Source: Chlamydomonas sphaeroides
Taxonomy: Eukaryota; Chlorophyta; Chlorophyceae; Chlamydomonadales; Chlamydomonadaceae
Reading direction: 5' to 3'
DNA length: 34,557 nucleotides
NCBI GenBank assembly: GCA_001662425.1
Contig: BDDC01000435.1
Location: forward strand, 1-34,557
Shown here: piece by piece, positions 20,203 to 32,865 of the stretch
Numbering within the stretch: position 1 is the stretch's first letter
Layout of the letters: each line of letters starts with the position of its first letter
The notes under the pieces: model-generated
The model's database searches: none
What the model saw: the letters and a program-made list of their open reading frames with translations, nothing else
What the model was told of the DNA's origin: nothing
Made by a program: the position numbers and the translations under genes

Positions 20203-23200
20203 CTACGCCGCCACCGCCGCCAGTCCCGCCGGCTGGCGCTGCTGCCCTGCTGGCCCCAGGTCGTCCACCGTGGCTTGCCGCGACCAGAGGTCCGCATAGC
20301 GCCCAGCGGCCGCGAGCAGCTCCGCGTGCGTGCCTGGGGGTCGTGGGGTCGTGGGGCGTGGCAGCGGCAGGTGCAGGCGCTCGTCACGCATGTTCGGGAC
20401 CAAAAAGCAGCTCTGGATGGGGCCCCGGACGAGCAGGGCGGCGGAGCGGTCTGCAGCACCTCCTGCGCCCAGCGCACCGCACGCCACACACGTGGACGCT
20501 GAGCTGAGCCGCACGCGTGGACGCTGAGCTGAGCCGCACGGCGGACCCCCTCCCCCGCCTGCCAGGCGCCCACCGCTCTCCACGACCACGCCGTCGTGCA
20601 GCACCACGATCTGGTCGCACTGCGCCGCCGTGGACAGCCGGTGCGCCACAAATATGGCGGTGCGGCCCTGAGGAGGGGCGAGGCGGTGCGGTGTGGGATG
20701 TGCCGCAGGAGCACCGGACCAAGCAGCCAACAGGCGGAGTGGGGGAGAGGGGTTGCGATGTGGGAGAGGGGGGACGGGGCAGCGAGGGGGTGCGGTGCGG
20801 AGCGGCTCGAGGTGTGCAGCGCCTGCGTGGCACCGCACCGCGCAAGCCACCGTGACGCCATCGTCACCCGCATCGCCACAGCACGCCCAGCCGCGCTGCC
20901 GCAGCCACGCATGGCAGCACGCCCCAGCCGGCCCCCTATCGCCCCCAGGCGGCCCCCTATCGCCCCCAGGCGGCCTCCCTTGCGCCCCTATCGCCCTCAT
21001 GTGGCCGCACCTGCGCCAGCAGCCGCAGCGCCTCCAGGATCTCGGTCTCGGTCTTGGCGTCGAGCGCCGAGGTGGCCTCGTCGAACAGCAGCAGCTGCGG
21101 CGCCTTGAGGAAGGCGCTGCGGGCGGGAGGGCAGGCGGCCGGGAATGCGGTACACGAGGGCAAGGTGGCTTGGTACGATCAGGAACGCGAAGGCACGGCT
21201 CCTGGCGGGCACACACGCAGCGCCCACCTACCCTACCCTGCCTCACCAGCGCCCACACCCTGGGCCCCGACAGCTCAAGTGCCCCGCCCGATGCCGCGAT
21301 CACCCAGCACCCGCCCCGCACCCGCCCCGCAGCTTCCCGAGCCTCCCTCCCCCGCACCGTGCGATGGCCACGCGCTGCTTCTCGCCGCCGCTCAGCTTGA
21401 GGCCGCGCTCGCCCACCACGGTGGCGTAGCCGTCGGGCAGGTCCATGATGGCCTCGTGCACCCGGGCGGCGCGGGCGGCGGCCTCCACCTCCTCCTGTGT
21501 GGCGTGGTTGGGGGTGCAGTGCAGGAGTAGGGAGGGGCGCCGGAGCAGCAGAAGTAGGGAGGGGCGCCGGAGCGGCAAAGGGAAACGGTTGGGCGATGGA
21601 CCAACACAGCACGCACGCACGAGCTGAGCCCGCAGCCCGGGTGAATGGCGCGCGGTGCTGGTGCAGAGCCCCGATAAGGGCTCTGCCGCGGTTGTGTGGC
21701 GTATCCACCCGCTGCCGTACGACTATGCGTGCGCGCCGCACGACGGCCCAGTGTGCGCACGCGTCGTACCTTGGTGGCGCCCATCCTGCCGTACGCAATG
21801 TTGTAGTAGATGGTGTCGTTAAACAGCACCATGTCCTGTACGGCGGCACGGCACGTGTGTGACGAGACATCGCCGCGCGTCGCGGACCTCTGCTGCCAGC
21901 CTCAGCGCGCCAGCCCTCCTCGTCTGGGCCGCCTCCTCGTGTCTCAGTGCTCGGCTTCATCCGCTCCCCCGCGCGCCCCACCTGCGGAACGCACGCCACC
22001 GCCGCCCGCAGGCTGTCCAGGGTAAGATTCCGCACGTCGTGTCCGGCCACGCGCACGCTGCCGCCCTGCGCGTCGTAGAACCTGGTGCGGGACCAGGTAG
22101 GGGCGAGGTGGAGCAGCAGGGACTCTGGCACAGAGGATACGCGCACAGGCGCGCAAACACGTCGGCGGACAAAAGGAGGTGGCTGGTTAGGGCTGGGCAG
22201 GCAGGGGCGGTCCACGACGACTGAAGGCGCCACTCACGCAGCGCGAGGTGCGCTGCCGAACGGCAGCCCCTCCCCACACCTGAGCGTGTTTACTGTACTT
22301 GCAAACGAACACACCTGAACAGCAGGCGCAGGATGGTGCTCTTGCCGCTGCCCGAGGCCCCCACGATGGCGCAGCTGCTGCCCGACGGCACGTGCAGGGA
22401 CACGCCCGACAGGATGAGGTCGTCGGACCGGTAGCCGAACGACACGTCCTGCGGCGGTTGGCGGTGGTTGACGGTTGATGGGTTGGGGTAGTTGAAGGCG
22501 GCGGTTGGCCGCGCACTCCACCTCGCACCTGCAGCGTCACGTCGTAGCCGGTGGGCGAGGGCGGCAGCGGCACCGCGCCCGGAGAGTCCTGGGGGCAGCC
22601 GGGACGGAGGAAGGAGGAAGGGTGGTACGGGGGCTGGCAAGGTACGTGCCGGCGGTGTGGCCCGCGTTGCCGCCGCTAGCACGTGCCGACGGTGCCGACG
22701 GTGTGGCCCGGCTTGCAGCCGCGAGCGACCAGCCCGCCACGCACGAAACCCGGCTGCGACCCCGGCCGCGCGCGGTGCCCCTACCGTGACGCTGGAGCGC
22801 TGCTGCAGCAGTCCGAACATCGCGCCCATGTCCTGCAGGGGTGGGCAGGAAAGGGGGAGGATGGCACCGGCGCAGGCCAGGGGCGGGAGCGGTGGTGGCT
22901 TGTGTCGGGCGTGTGGCGGAGGCGCGCGGGGTACCCCACCGGCAGCGACTCCCGTGCCACGCCTGCAACAAACCGCGAGGCACCATAGTTCACTACCCCC
23001 AATGGCCCCTGCGGCGGGCGTTTGTGTTGTCGTCTGGCCCCAAACCCCACCTGCAGCGACTGCCGCGTTTCGCGGTACACGGTGCCCAGGAAGTTGAGCG
23101 GCATGGACAGCTGCGTGGAGGCAGGGAGGGGCGCATGTGAGGGAAGTTGGCTGCGTCAGCGTAGCAGTGCAGTACTGTAGGGCACGCAGTGTGTTGCCGG

Positions 23201-26200
23201 TGTGTCACCGGCCCTTTTCGGGGCAACATCTGTGCTGTCGTCACCTGGAACAGCAGCCCGTTAACCATGACCAGGTCCCCCACGGTGGCCTGGCCCGCCA
23301 GCACCTGCCGCGCGGGCGGTGGGGGCGGCGGGCAGGAAAGCAGGGCAACGGCGCGTGAGGGACAGGGGGTGGGTGGCCGTGCCTGGCCCCGTGCCTCGCA
23401 GACCCGAACATAAGGACGCACGCGCAGCAGGCTGCCGAAGGACTCTCTGCACCACAGCCCAGCCCCGCCCACCTGGCGACCGGTGAGCACCATGGCCGCG
23501 GTCATCCCCGTGGTGAAGATGATGCTCTGCCCCAGGTTGAGGTAGCTCAGGGACTGCTGCGTCTTGACAGCGCCCGCCTCATAGGCCGCCATGCTCTCGT
23601 CGTACCTGCGCGCAAACACGCCGCGGTCGGCAGTTTCGGGGTGGCTGCCATGGAGAGCCCGCGCCCCACCGGAGGCGCCGGTCACCGGCACGACGCACGT
23701 GCCGCACAGCGCCCCGGCAGTCTGGGGGCTTGGCAGGCTGCGCTTGTTTCGGCGGCGGTTGTCCCTCTGCAAGTCCCTCGGTACCCCAGCACCGCGGGCG
23801 CTCTGCCCGACCCTCGACCTGGCCCCAGCCCACCTCCGCTGCTCGTGCTTCTCCGCGTTGAAGTACTTGACCTGTCACGTGGCAGGGCAAGACATGCCCA
23901 GGGAAGGCATCGTGGTTGGGTTGCCAGCTACCAGCAGCAACCGTGTGCATGCACACGAGCGCCCCAGGCCCCCGCGCACCGTCTCGTAGTTGATGAGCGA
24001 ATCCACGGCCCGGCCCGCGGCTTCGCTCTCAGCCCGGTTCATGTTGCGGCGGAAGGCGGTGCGCCACTGAGTGATGGACAGCGTGAAGGCGGCGTAGGCT
24101 GTGGGGGAGGCAGGGGAGGGGAGGGCAGGGAGGAGGGGTAGCGGGGGACTGGGTACGTGCCAGCAGTGGAGGCGGGTTCGTGGGCCCCCGGCGTCGTGCT
24201 GGATGCCCAGCGGGCACACGCAGTGATTGGCGCCACGCCATGATTGGCCACATGCGTAGATGCCCGCGGATGAGCGTCAGCACCAGGCCCAGGCACGCAC
24301 CCGCCAGCGTGCCGACGGTGAGCACGCCCAGCGCGGGCCCGCACTTGGCTGTGAGGATGGCGGTCACCACCGTCACCTCGAACAGCGTGGGGGCCACGTT
24401 GAACACCTGGGAGCGCGGGGAGGTCAGAGGCGGGGGAGGGGTGGCACGGCCCTCGAGAGGCGGCGCGAGGCGGGAGCGGAGACGCGCAGCACAGCTGCCG
24501 GGCTGCGCCTGGCCCCGCCCCGTGCTGCTCCTGGGCAGGATGGACCGCCAGCCACCAAGTCCACTGCTGACGCCCCATCCCTCCCCTCCCCTCTTCCCTC
24601 TCACCATGCTGGACAGGATGAAGTTGATGCCGCGCGTGCCGCGGTCCACCACGCGCGACAGGCTGCCGGTCTGCTTGCTCAGGTGGAAGCCCAGGTCCAG
24701 GGTGTGCAGGTGGCCGAACACTTCGTTGGCCACGCGGCGGATGGTGCCTTGGGCCACCTGCGGGAGGCATAGCGAGAGGCAGGGGGACAGGGAGGGAGGG
24801 AGGGAGGGACGGGGAGGGCAGCATGCGGTGTGGAGGAGACGAAGGCGTGCTGCAACGTGTGATTAGCGATCAGCGATTACAAGCCCTTTCTCATCGGGCT
24901 TGCAAGTCTAAATGAGCATGGAAGCTCATGGACTGCCAACAGAAGCCTAGTATTGGTTAGTCGTCGCCTAGCAATGCCCTAAGTATATGCCAGGAAAGGT
25001 CCACTTGGCCAAACCGGCATTCGACATCGAGATCCAGAGATCCAATAGAGCTGCATACCGCCACCACGTCACAACCTCCCGCACTCCCTGCCGCCCACCC
25101 ACAAACAGCAACCTTGGCGAACACGATGTTGCGCATCTCGTTGCAGAAGGCCATGCCGCCCCGCGCCGCGCCCCAGCCCAGCAGCAGCGCCAGCGGCCCC
25201 AGCGTGAGGCCGCCCATCAGCGGGCCCAGGCTCACGGCGGCGGCGCCCGCGGCCTCCGCGGTGCCGCCGGCCGCCGCGGCGGCGGCCATCGAGTCGACCG
25301 CGAGCTGCGGCCCGGGAGGACAGGCAGAGACGAGGCGCGAAGCCGGGTGAGGCGGGGTGGGGTACGTGGCGGCGGCTTCTGCCCGTCTCCCCCGCCGCTC
25401 CCTCTGCTGTACGACGTGTGCGACCGGTCCGCATGCTGCTGCCGGTCCCAACTTGGCCTGCTTCCCCGACCATGTGTCACTGTCCTCGCAACACCCCTCT
25501 ACCCGTTACATGGTCACCGCAGTACCTTCATGAAGATGGGCACATTGATGTTGAGCAGCTTGGCAGCCACCAGCAGCCCGGTAGCCGCCACCACACGGCT
25601 CTTGAACTCGGGGTTGTCTGGGGGCAGGCAGGCAGGGGCGCGGGGAGGGCCGCGATGGGCGATGCAGGGCGGTGAGGCCGCAAAGAAAGACGGCGCGTCG
25701 CGGCAACGACTGTGGGCGCCAGCGGCAGGCATCAGGCTGGTGCACCGACGATGGGCCAGGGCGAGGCCTGAAGGCCGACACTGGCAGCGGCGCACCAGGG
25801 ATTTGGGGCGCGAGACGTAGGTGCCCAAGCCGGCCAGGGAACCCCGCCGGGATAAGAGCCGGTCGCGGGACACGCGTCGGCCTCGCAGCGGCCCTGAGGA
25901 TACTGCTGCGGACGTGAGGACGCACCTCGCGGCCACAGGTACCCGGCCAGGCGCCGCAGGATGTCAGCATCGCTCAGCTTGTCGCCCGCAGCCTCCAGCG
26001 AGCTGAAGGACCCCGAGCCCAAGGCGCCGGAAGCGGAGGGTGGCGGAGCAGTGGCGGCGGTGGCGGAAGGAGCTGCCGTGGCTGCGGTCGCGGAGGCAGG
26101 AGGGGAGAGCTGGCTGGCGGCGCCGGCAGGCGGCGGCGGCGCGGCGGCGAAGCCGCGCATCTGCAAGAGCAGCGACGGCGGCAGCAGCCCGGCAGCCGCC

Positions 26201-26448
26201 CGCCAGGGTCCGGCTACAGGTATCAGCGCCAGCGGGTGGGGTGACCGCCCGCCTAGGTGGCGGGAGCAGAGGCCCGAGCCCGGGCCGGCTGCCGCCGCCG
26301 CCGCGGCGGCGGCGGCGGCGCCCCAGGTGCGGCCAGCCAGCGGCACCGCACCACTGCCGCCGCTGCTGCCGCAGCACGGCTCTTGATGCTGCTGAGCAGA
26401 TGGGGAGGGTCCTGGCCGGGCGCTGCCTTCCCATGGGTCATCGCGCAC
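20203..26448 (-). CDS. ABCB7: Mitochondrial ABCB7/ATM1-type half ABC transporter
   Basis: Nineteen minus-strand exons: 26448-25926, 25617-25526, 25304-25113, 24757-24605, 24406-24301, 24098-23980, 23871-23834, 23605-23473, 23304-23245, 23110-23051, 22832-22785, 22588-22529, 22448-22315, 22081-21982, 21835-21770, 21494-21358, 21116-21011, 20667-20574, 20333-20203; 783 aa. The membrane domain carries ATM1/ABCB7 landmarks: SRVVAATGLLVAAKLLNI, LDLGFHLSKQTGSLSRVVDR, GTRGINFILSSMVFNVAP, DSLINYETVKYFNAE, SMPLNFLGTVYRE. The nucleotide-binding domain has Walker A GASGSGKST (558-566), signature LSGGEKQR (662-669), Walker B LLLFDEA and H-loop His718. This inner-mitochondrial-membrane exporter supplies a sulfur compound for cytosolic Fe-S cluster assembly and works as a homodimer. 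The N terminus (Ala/Gly-rich, Arg-containing) should hold the mitochondrial presequence. The true start is uncertain: a Met at 26160 directly follows a possible acceptor (ttgcag), so the presequence may lie on a 5' exon. Confidence 0.93.
20936..20998. repeat. Short tandem repeat in an ABC transporter intron
   Basis: Three copies of GGCCCCCTATCGCCCCCAG-type units (the last one degenerate) lie downstream, on the minus strand, of the Walker B exon. Confidence 0.75.
24834..25110. other. AT-richer part of an ABC transporter intron with small inverted repeats
   Basis: The intron between the exons ending NIVFAK and starting VAQGTI is unusual in base composition. It contains CAAGCCC/GGGCTTG (24880-24886 and 24896-24902) and ATGAGC/GCTCAT (24912-24917 and 24924-24929), which can form two adjacent hairpins. 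No known RNA class was recognised. Confidence 0.4.
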
Positions 26449-27742
26449 TCGGCCGCCGCCGGGGCTGCGGTTGCCGTGATCCCAGGTCCAGCCGTCGACG
26501 CCGGCAGCGGCGCTGGCATGCGGCGACGTCGGCGCTGGCGGCCAGCCCAGTCCCAGCTCCGTCAGCGGCGCCGTCGTGGCATCGGCGGAACGGTGGTCAC
26601 CGACGGAAGGGTTGCACGGGCCTTGGGTGGCTGGCTGCGCATGCGAGGGCGGGGTGGTGGACGGGCGGCAGGCGGCGTGTGGGAAGCGGTCTGGCGGTGG
26701 GCGGGCGCCACGAGGAGCCTGCTTGCGCGTAAGCAGTAGCCATGAGCACTAGCAGCGGTAGTGCATTGCATCGCGAAATGGGGAACCGGTCACGCAGGTT
26801 GCCGCACCTGGAGGGGCGTATGCGCTAGGGGCGCCGGCCATCTGGAGTGGGAGGCGTGGCGCCAGGCCGCCGCCGCCCGACCCACAGCTCGCATGCCCAA
26901 TACGCCGAGTACAGAGATCTCACAAAGCTGGCTGAGCCTGGTTAGGCTAGCTGTTGTTCGTGACAAGGGGCGGATACGTTGATGGCGCGTGCGGGGATGG
27001 TCTCTGCGCGTGCGCAGCGGTGCTGGCCAGGGATTTGCGTGCCCGTATAAGCGAGCCACTAGTTATGGTCCAACGCCTCGTTGCGTGGAAAGGCCACCGA
27101 GGGTTATGGCCCCATGCAGAAGTCCAGCCGTCGTCAAGAAAACCCTGCAAGCAGCTCTATCCTCTACTTTCTTCGCCACACCCACCAACTTAGCCGTTTG
27201 CAACAGCCAATTTGCCTGGTCGTTGCTTCTCGTGCTAGGACAAGCATCGCAGGGTTCAACGGCCAGCCACCGCAGGCCTGAACCGCTCCACGATGCTTCT
27301 ATCAAAATGCCGTTTTGCCCTGGGTGCCGCCCAGGGCGCTGCCCGCACACCGCGGGCGGTGCCTGTGGTGGTGCGCTCTGGTTGTGGCGCTCGTCTCGTT
27401 GGACCACGCAGCGTCGCTAGACGCGCTATCGTGAGTCGCCAGTCGACGCAAAGAGTGCTGAATTGATCGAATTGCGCGTGAGGGGTTCGCTTGGACGTTC
27501 CTGCTGGGTCGACGGAAGCATCGCGCAGCATGCCGGCGGCGGTGGCCGTGCCTTCGCGGTTGCAGACACTCAATTATGCTTCCCTGATGCGATAGAGGCG
27601 CGTTCCTCTTGCCTGGCGGCGTGGGGCCTTGCGGGAGCCGAGTCCACAAGTCCTCTCGGCCACACCTCGATGCCTTTCTGACTGTTGCGCCCGCCCCTGT
27701 GCCTCGCCGGCTCCCGCCGTGGCGTCGGCGTTATGACAGGCC
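26449..27742. other. Divergent intergenic region (ABC transporter and helicase promoters)
   Basis: The ABC gene reads left and the helicase reads right, so both promoters must lie here. A minus-strand frame of 69 codons (26562-26771) rich in Arg, Ser and Ala could be a 5' exon encoding a mitochondrial presequence, but I found no phase-consistent splice. From about 26880 to 27600 the sequence is less GC-rich and has no exon pattern. No clear TATA box was seen. Confidence 0.45.
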
Positions 27743-30700
27743 ATGGATATGGAGACGAGCTTCAGCTCGCTGCTCGACGACGAGTCTGATGTCGCCGAGG
27801 AGTCGGAGGTCGAGTCGGACAAGGAGGTTGACGAGTCGCTCATGGTGAGATTGCCTGCCGCTGCACACAGCTGCGAGGGCTGTGGGCGCCGCTGGGACCG
27901 GTGCCGCTGCTGCCCGTGCGTTGCACGGCCGCGACGCCTTGCCTTCCCGGCGGCGCAAACGCCGCTGCCGCTCCCTGTCACGCGCCATACCTCTCCGCAC
28001 GCATCCTTTTCCTCCATCACCGCCGTTGCTCTACCCAACCCCCCCACCCGTTCGCAGGTTGCCAACCTAGGCCTGTCGCCCGAGACCATGGACGCACTCG
28101 CGGCCAGGGGCATCTTCAGCCTCTTCGCCGTGCAGGCTCAGGTGCGGCCCCAGGGGCAGGACTCTGTGCGGCTCGGGGCGACGCCACCGGCACGTCACCA
28201 GTCGACGCAAGGAACACAGGCAGCGCGGGCTGCGGGCGGCGGCTAGGCAGCTTCGCCGCAACACGTGCGCCCGCGTCATGCGTCATGCGTTACGCGTCGT
28301 CCTCTCGGCCGCGCTGCCCCGCCGCCAGCTGCGACCTCCCACAACTGTCAGCACCCCCAGCCGCCGTGCACCACCCTCTCCTCTCCTCGTCCCTTGCCGT
28401 GTATCTGCTGACTAAGCCGTGCGCGTCGGCACACACCCCGGCTCGCAACGGTTGCCCCTCCTGCTCACCCCACGCCCTCCCTTCCTCCGCTCCCTGCCAT
28501 CGCCCGCCAGGTGTTGGAGCCCATCATGTCCGGCCGCGATGTGGTGTGCCGCGCCAAGACCGGCAGCGGCAAGACGCTGGCCTTCGCGCTGCCCGTGGTG
28601 GAGAACCTACTCGAGGTGGGTTGGGGCTTAGGTGGGGGGTTGGGAGGGGTTTGCGTTGGTCAAGTGGTCTGGGGGGTCTAGGCGCCGCCTGCCCTTCGGG
28701 CTTGCCTGCCCGTGGCGGCTTGGCGCAGGAGTCGCATGTTATGAGGCAAGGGGTGGCCCTGGGGGCTGTTTCCAGTCGGGAAACCCGCACTGCCGCAGCC
28801 ATGCCTGTCTGAGGCGTCACCTGGCTGAGCTGTCGCCCGCTTGCTCTGCGGCCTCGTCGCCCCGCAGGAGGACCGCAAGAGCAAGCCCAAGAGGGGCCGC
28901 CTGCCTCGCTGCGTGGTGCTGGCGCCCACCCGCGAGCTGGCCAACCAGGTGGGGGGAGGGAGGGAGAGAAGGAAGGGAGGGGAGAGGAAAGGATAGGAGA
29001 GAGGGGCGAGGAACATGGAGCTGGCCAGCCACGTGGGGAGGAGGGCGGAAAGGGCGTGGGGTCTGGGCACCGGGTGCGTTTGGAGCAGGCAGGCAGGAGG
29101 TGAAGCTGAGGGTGAAGTAGTGGGCCATGGAGGGTGTTGGGCGCCAGCCTGCAAGGTGGCTGGGGAGGCAGAGTGGAGAGGAGCGGGACCTGTGTGTGTG
29201 GCCGCCGCACGGTGGGAAGGACTCACCTACCGCCGGACGGTGGCAAGATTCACCCACTGCAACCGCTGCTCCCAGGCCGAGTGCCGACCGTGCTGCGTCC
29301 CGTGTCCTGCTCCGTGTCCTGTCCGCTTGCAGGTGGCTCGCGAGTTCGAGTCGGTGTGCCCCGCGCTGCGCGTGGACTCGTTCTACGGCGGTGTCTCGAT
29401 CGTCAACCAGGTGTGTGGGGGGAGAGGCGGGGTCGGGGCTCCCGGGCGCGCAAGGTTGAACCTCACACGTACCGGGCTTGGCAGAGGGGGAGCAGGAAAG
29501 CTGGATCCGTGGCGTAGCCATTGTCGCGACAGCCCTGTGGCAGCGGCCCCTGCGCAACGCAAATGCTCTCGTGGTCCCATCCGGCAGCAGCCATGACTGC
29601 GCCTCGCTCAGCTGCTCCCCCTGCCCTGCCCTGCCCTGCCCCCCTGTCAGATCCGTTCGCTGGAGCGGGGCGTTGACGTGGTGGTGGGCACGCCGGGCCG
29701 CGTGATCGACCTCATGGAGCGCGGCTGCCTCAAGCTGGAGGCGGTGAGCGGCGAGGGAGGGGGCCGAGGGAGGGCCGACATGGGTTGGCGGGACGGGGGA
29801 GGGAAAGCTTAGGTGCGTGCGCGGGATCAGGTGGGGCTGCTTCGGCCGCATGGTGCGCCGCTCCGTCTCACCGCGTTGTTCCATCTCCTGCTCCTGCTCC
29901 TACCTCTGCTCCTGCCTCCAGGTCCGCTACGCCATTCTTGACGAGGCCGACAGCATGCTGGACATGGGCTTCGAGCAGGTGGGGCCGAGGGGAGGAGAGG
30001 TTGGAAAGCCGGGGAACAGCGGAGGGTACGGGGATTGGAACGGCGGTACCGTGCAGCATGCCCGCATGCCCGGCGTGCCAAACACTCCCCGCCCTCTGCC
30101 CCATTGCCTCTGTCCCTTCCCCCCGCTCAGGACATGGAGACCATCCTGGGCCGCATGCCCTCCGGCACCGACCGCCAGACGCTGCTGTTCTCCGCCACGC
30201 TGCCCAAGTGGGTCAAGAGCGTGGCCAAGAGGTGAGACCGGGGGGCCGAGGCGAGGGAGGCCAGGTTGGGCGTCAGGGCGCAGCGGCAAGGGCTCAGGCG
30301 GCAAGCGGACAGGGCAGGGGACACGAAGGGGCGGGCAGGCTGGGGGCGATACATGGATGTGGTCGGGCGTTGCCAAGGCGAGGCCCCTGATCGTCGGTTG
30401 CTCCTGATCGGTTGCTCCTTCCGACTTGGCCTACCGGTACCCCAACCTGCGCACCGCCCTGCTGTCCGCGCCTCGCCTGCGCCCCTGGCCCCAGGTACCA
30501 GCAGTCTCCCCAGACCATCGATCTGGTGGGCGAGGAGAACACGGGCCGCCTGGCAGACACCATCCGTCTGCTGGTGCAGCAGGTGGGGCCGAGCGGAGGG
30601 GAGGGGAAAGGGGGCGAGGCATGGGCGAGTGCGCGAACGTATCGGCGTTGTAGAAGCTGCGTCCCGGGTCCACCCTTGACGTTGGGGCGCTGCAGCGCAA

Positions 30701-32820
30701 TACATGGGCAAGGTCGTACGCGACGACGCAAGCCTCGATCCCTGCACCTGCTGAGCAGCGTGCCGCGCCCTCCTGCGCCCGCTCCCCCTGCCTCCTCGCC
30801 CTGCAGGTGGACATGGCCCAGAAGGTGTCTGCGCTGCAGGGCCTGCTGGCGCAGTACGGCAACTACGCGGGCGGCGGCAAGGCCATCATCTTCGTCAACA
30901 CCAAGGCCCGGGCTGACGAGGTGAGTTGGTGGGGGCCGGTGGGCGCAGGGATGGGGCTGCAGCGGGAGGGGAGGGTCGCGGCGGAATGACGCAGCCGGTG
31001 GGTTGGAGAGCTGGCAGGGATTGGGTCGGCGTGGATCGGCGTTTGGTAGTGGGACAGGGTGGGTTACGTGACCGGGGCCGGGTTAACCCTTACCCTTTGC
31101 CTCCCCGGCTCCTGGGCCCCCGCCGCCTGTAGGTCAACCTTGCCGTCAACGAGTTCACGGCCTGCGATGCGCTGCACGGCGACATCAGCCAGGCGGCGCG
31201 TGAGAAGGTGAGGGCGCGAGAGGCAAGCGGTAGAGCGGGCGGGCGGCACGGAAATCCGACGGAGGCGCGCGGGGAAGCCCCGGCGCCGGTTGCATTGCGC
31301 ACCCGCACTCATCCCCCTCGCATCCGCTCCGCCCGCCAGGCGCTGGCGCTGTTCCGCGAAGGCAAGTACTCTTGCCTGGTGGCCACCGACGTGGCGGCCC
31401 GCGGCCTGGACATCCCTTCGGTGGACCTGGTGGTGCACTTCGACGTGCCGCAGGTGGGGGATTGAGGGAGGGGGAGAAGTGTGGGGAGGAGCTTGTGTGT
31501 GGGGGGGGGCGGCACTGCGGGTGCCGGGTGCCGCACCGCGCGCCCACCAGCGGCGTCACGCGCCGCTGTGCGTCCTGGCTTGACGCGTCCCCTCGAACCC
31601 CCACTCCCCCCTCAGGACAACGAGGCCTTCCTGCACCGCTCCGGCCGCACGGGCCGCGCGGGCAAGACCGGCACGTCCGTGGTCCTGTTCACGGAGCGCG
31701 AGGCCAGGTCGCTGGCGCTCATCCTGAGGGCCACCAAGGTGAGGCGCCGCTGGAGCCGGGCTGGGCTGGGCTTCCTGGGGTGCCCCGAAGCGTTCGCCGC
31801 CTGCAAGGCAGCCTACCAGCGCAGCGGCAAAGGGACACGGGAAGGGCGGGCTGAGGTCATTTCGTGACGAAGCGCGAGGAACGCGCCTCCTTGGCGTGGG
31901 GGGCTGGGTTGCATGTTACCTGACGGAGCATGCGGCGCCGCGCGTGCCCCATCAGGTGACCAACGCCGAGCTCGTGGGCGCGCCCGACCCGGCCGAGGTG
32001 ATGCGCACCTCTAGCCGCTCCGTGATGGGCAAGCTGGACAAGGTGAGGAGGCTGGGGGGGGGGCAGGCGGCGAGAAGGCCGTAGGGCTGGGGCAGGGAAG
32101 GAGCAGCGCCCAGGGCCGCCCAGGGGCGCGCGGCCGTTCGGCGCAAACGGCGGTGGTCTGGGTCCCGGACCCCGCTCGCGTTCGCCCGCCTGCCCGCCGC
32201 CCCATCCCAGTCCCGGCCCTCGTTATCCGCCGCTGCGTCAGGTCGACCCCGGCGTGGTGGCGTTCTTCGAGCCGGCCGCCGAGAAGCTGCTGTCGAGCGG
32301 CCAGCACAGCCGCGTGCTGGCGGCCGCGCTGGCGGCGCTGGCGGGCTTCCGCAACGTGCCGCAGCCTCGCTCGCTGCTCACCTACGAGGCGGGCTTTGTC
32401 ACGCTGCGCCTCATGACCAACAAGAGTGAGCGGGCTGGGCGGCGGCTGACGAGGGCAGGCGGGAGGAGGGGCGCTGGAGGGGTACAGGAAGCGCTGCGGC
32501 ACTAGCTGGGCTTTCCTTTCCCACCCACCCATGCCCCGGTCATCGACGTGCGCGTGTCTGACAGCCCCGCTCCTGCCCGCTCCCTCCCGGCCCCAGGCAT
32601 GCCCATTGACGGCGTGCGCTCGCTGGGCACCGCCCTGCGCGCCCTCACCTCGGGCGTCAAGGGCGACTCGGCCGACACGCTGGCGGACGTGGACCGCTTC
32701 ATCGGCCGCACCAAGATGGTGGAGGCGCAGGCCAACGAGCCCGAGGCGGCGGGGCTGGCGGGCATGGCGTTCGACATGCCCAAGGAGACGGCCGAGGTGA
32801 GGGGAGGGGGCGAGCGGCGC

Positions 32821-32865
<45 letters not shown>

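Noticed and set aside
20203..22233. 676-codon minus-strand frame covering the ABC ATPase region as one exon
   Set aside because: It contains true exons but reads through introns and changes frame relative to the ATPase motifs. The spliced model restores Walker A, signature and Walker B in order.
24850..24905. Possible box C/D snoRNA (GATGA ... CTGA) on the minus strand in an ABC intron
   Set aside because: The two motifs are less than 30 nt apart, too close for a C/D guide, and no terminal stem fits.
27901..28812. 303-codon plus-strand frame across helicase introns 1-3
   Set aside because: It reads through introns in a different frame from the helicase motifs. The spliced exons account for the conserved protein.
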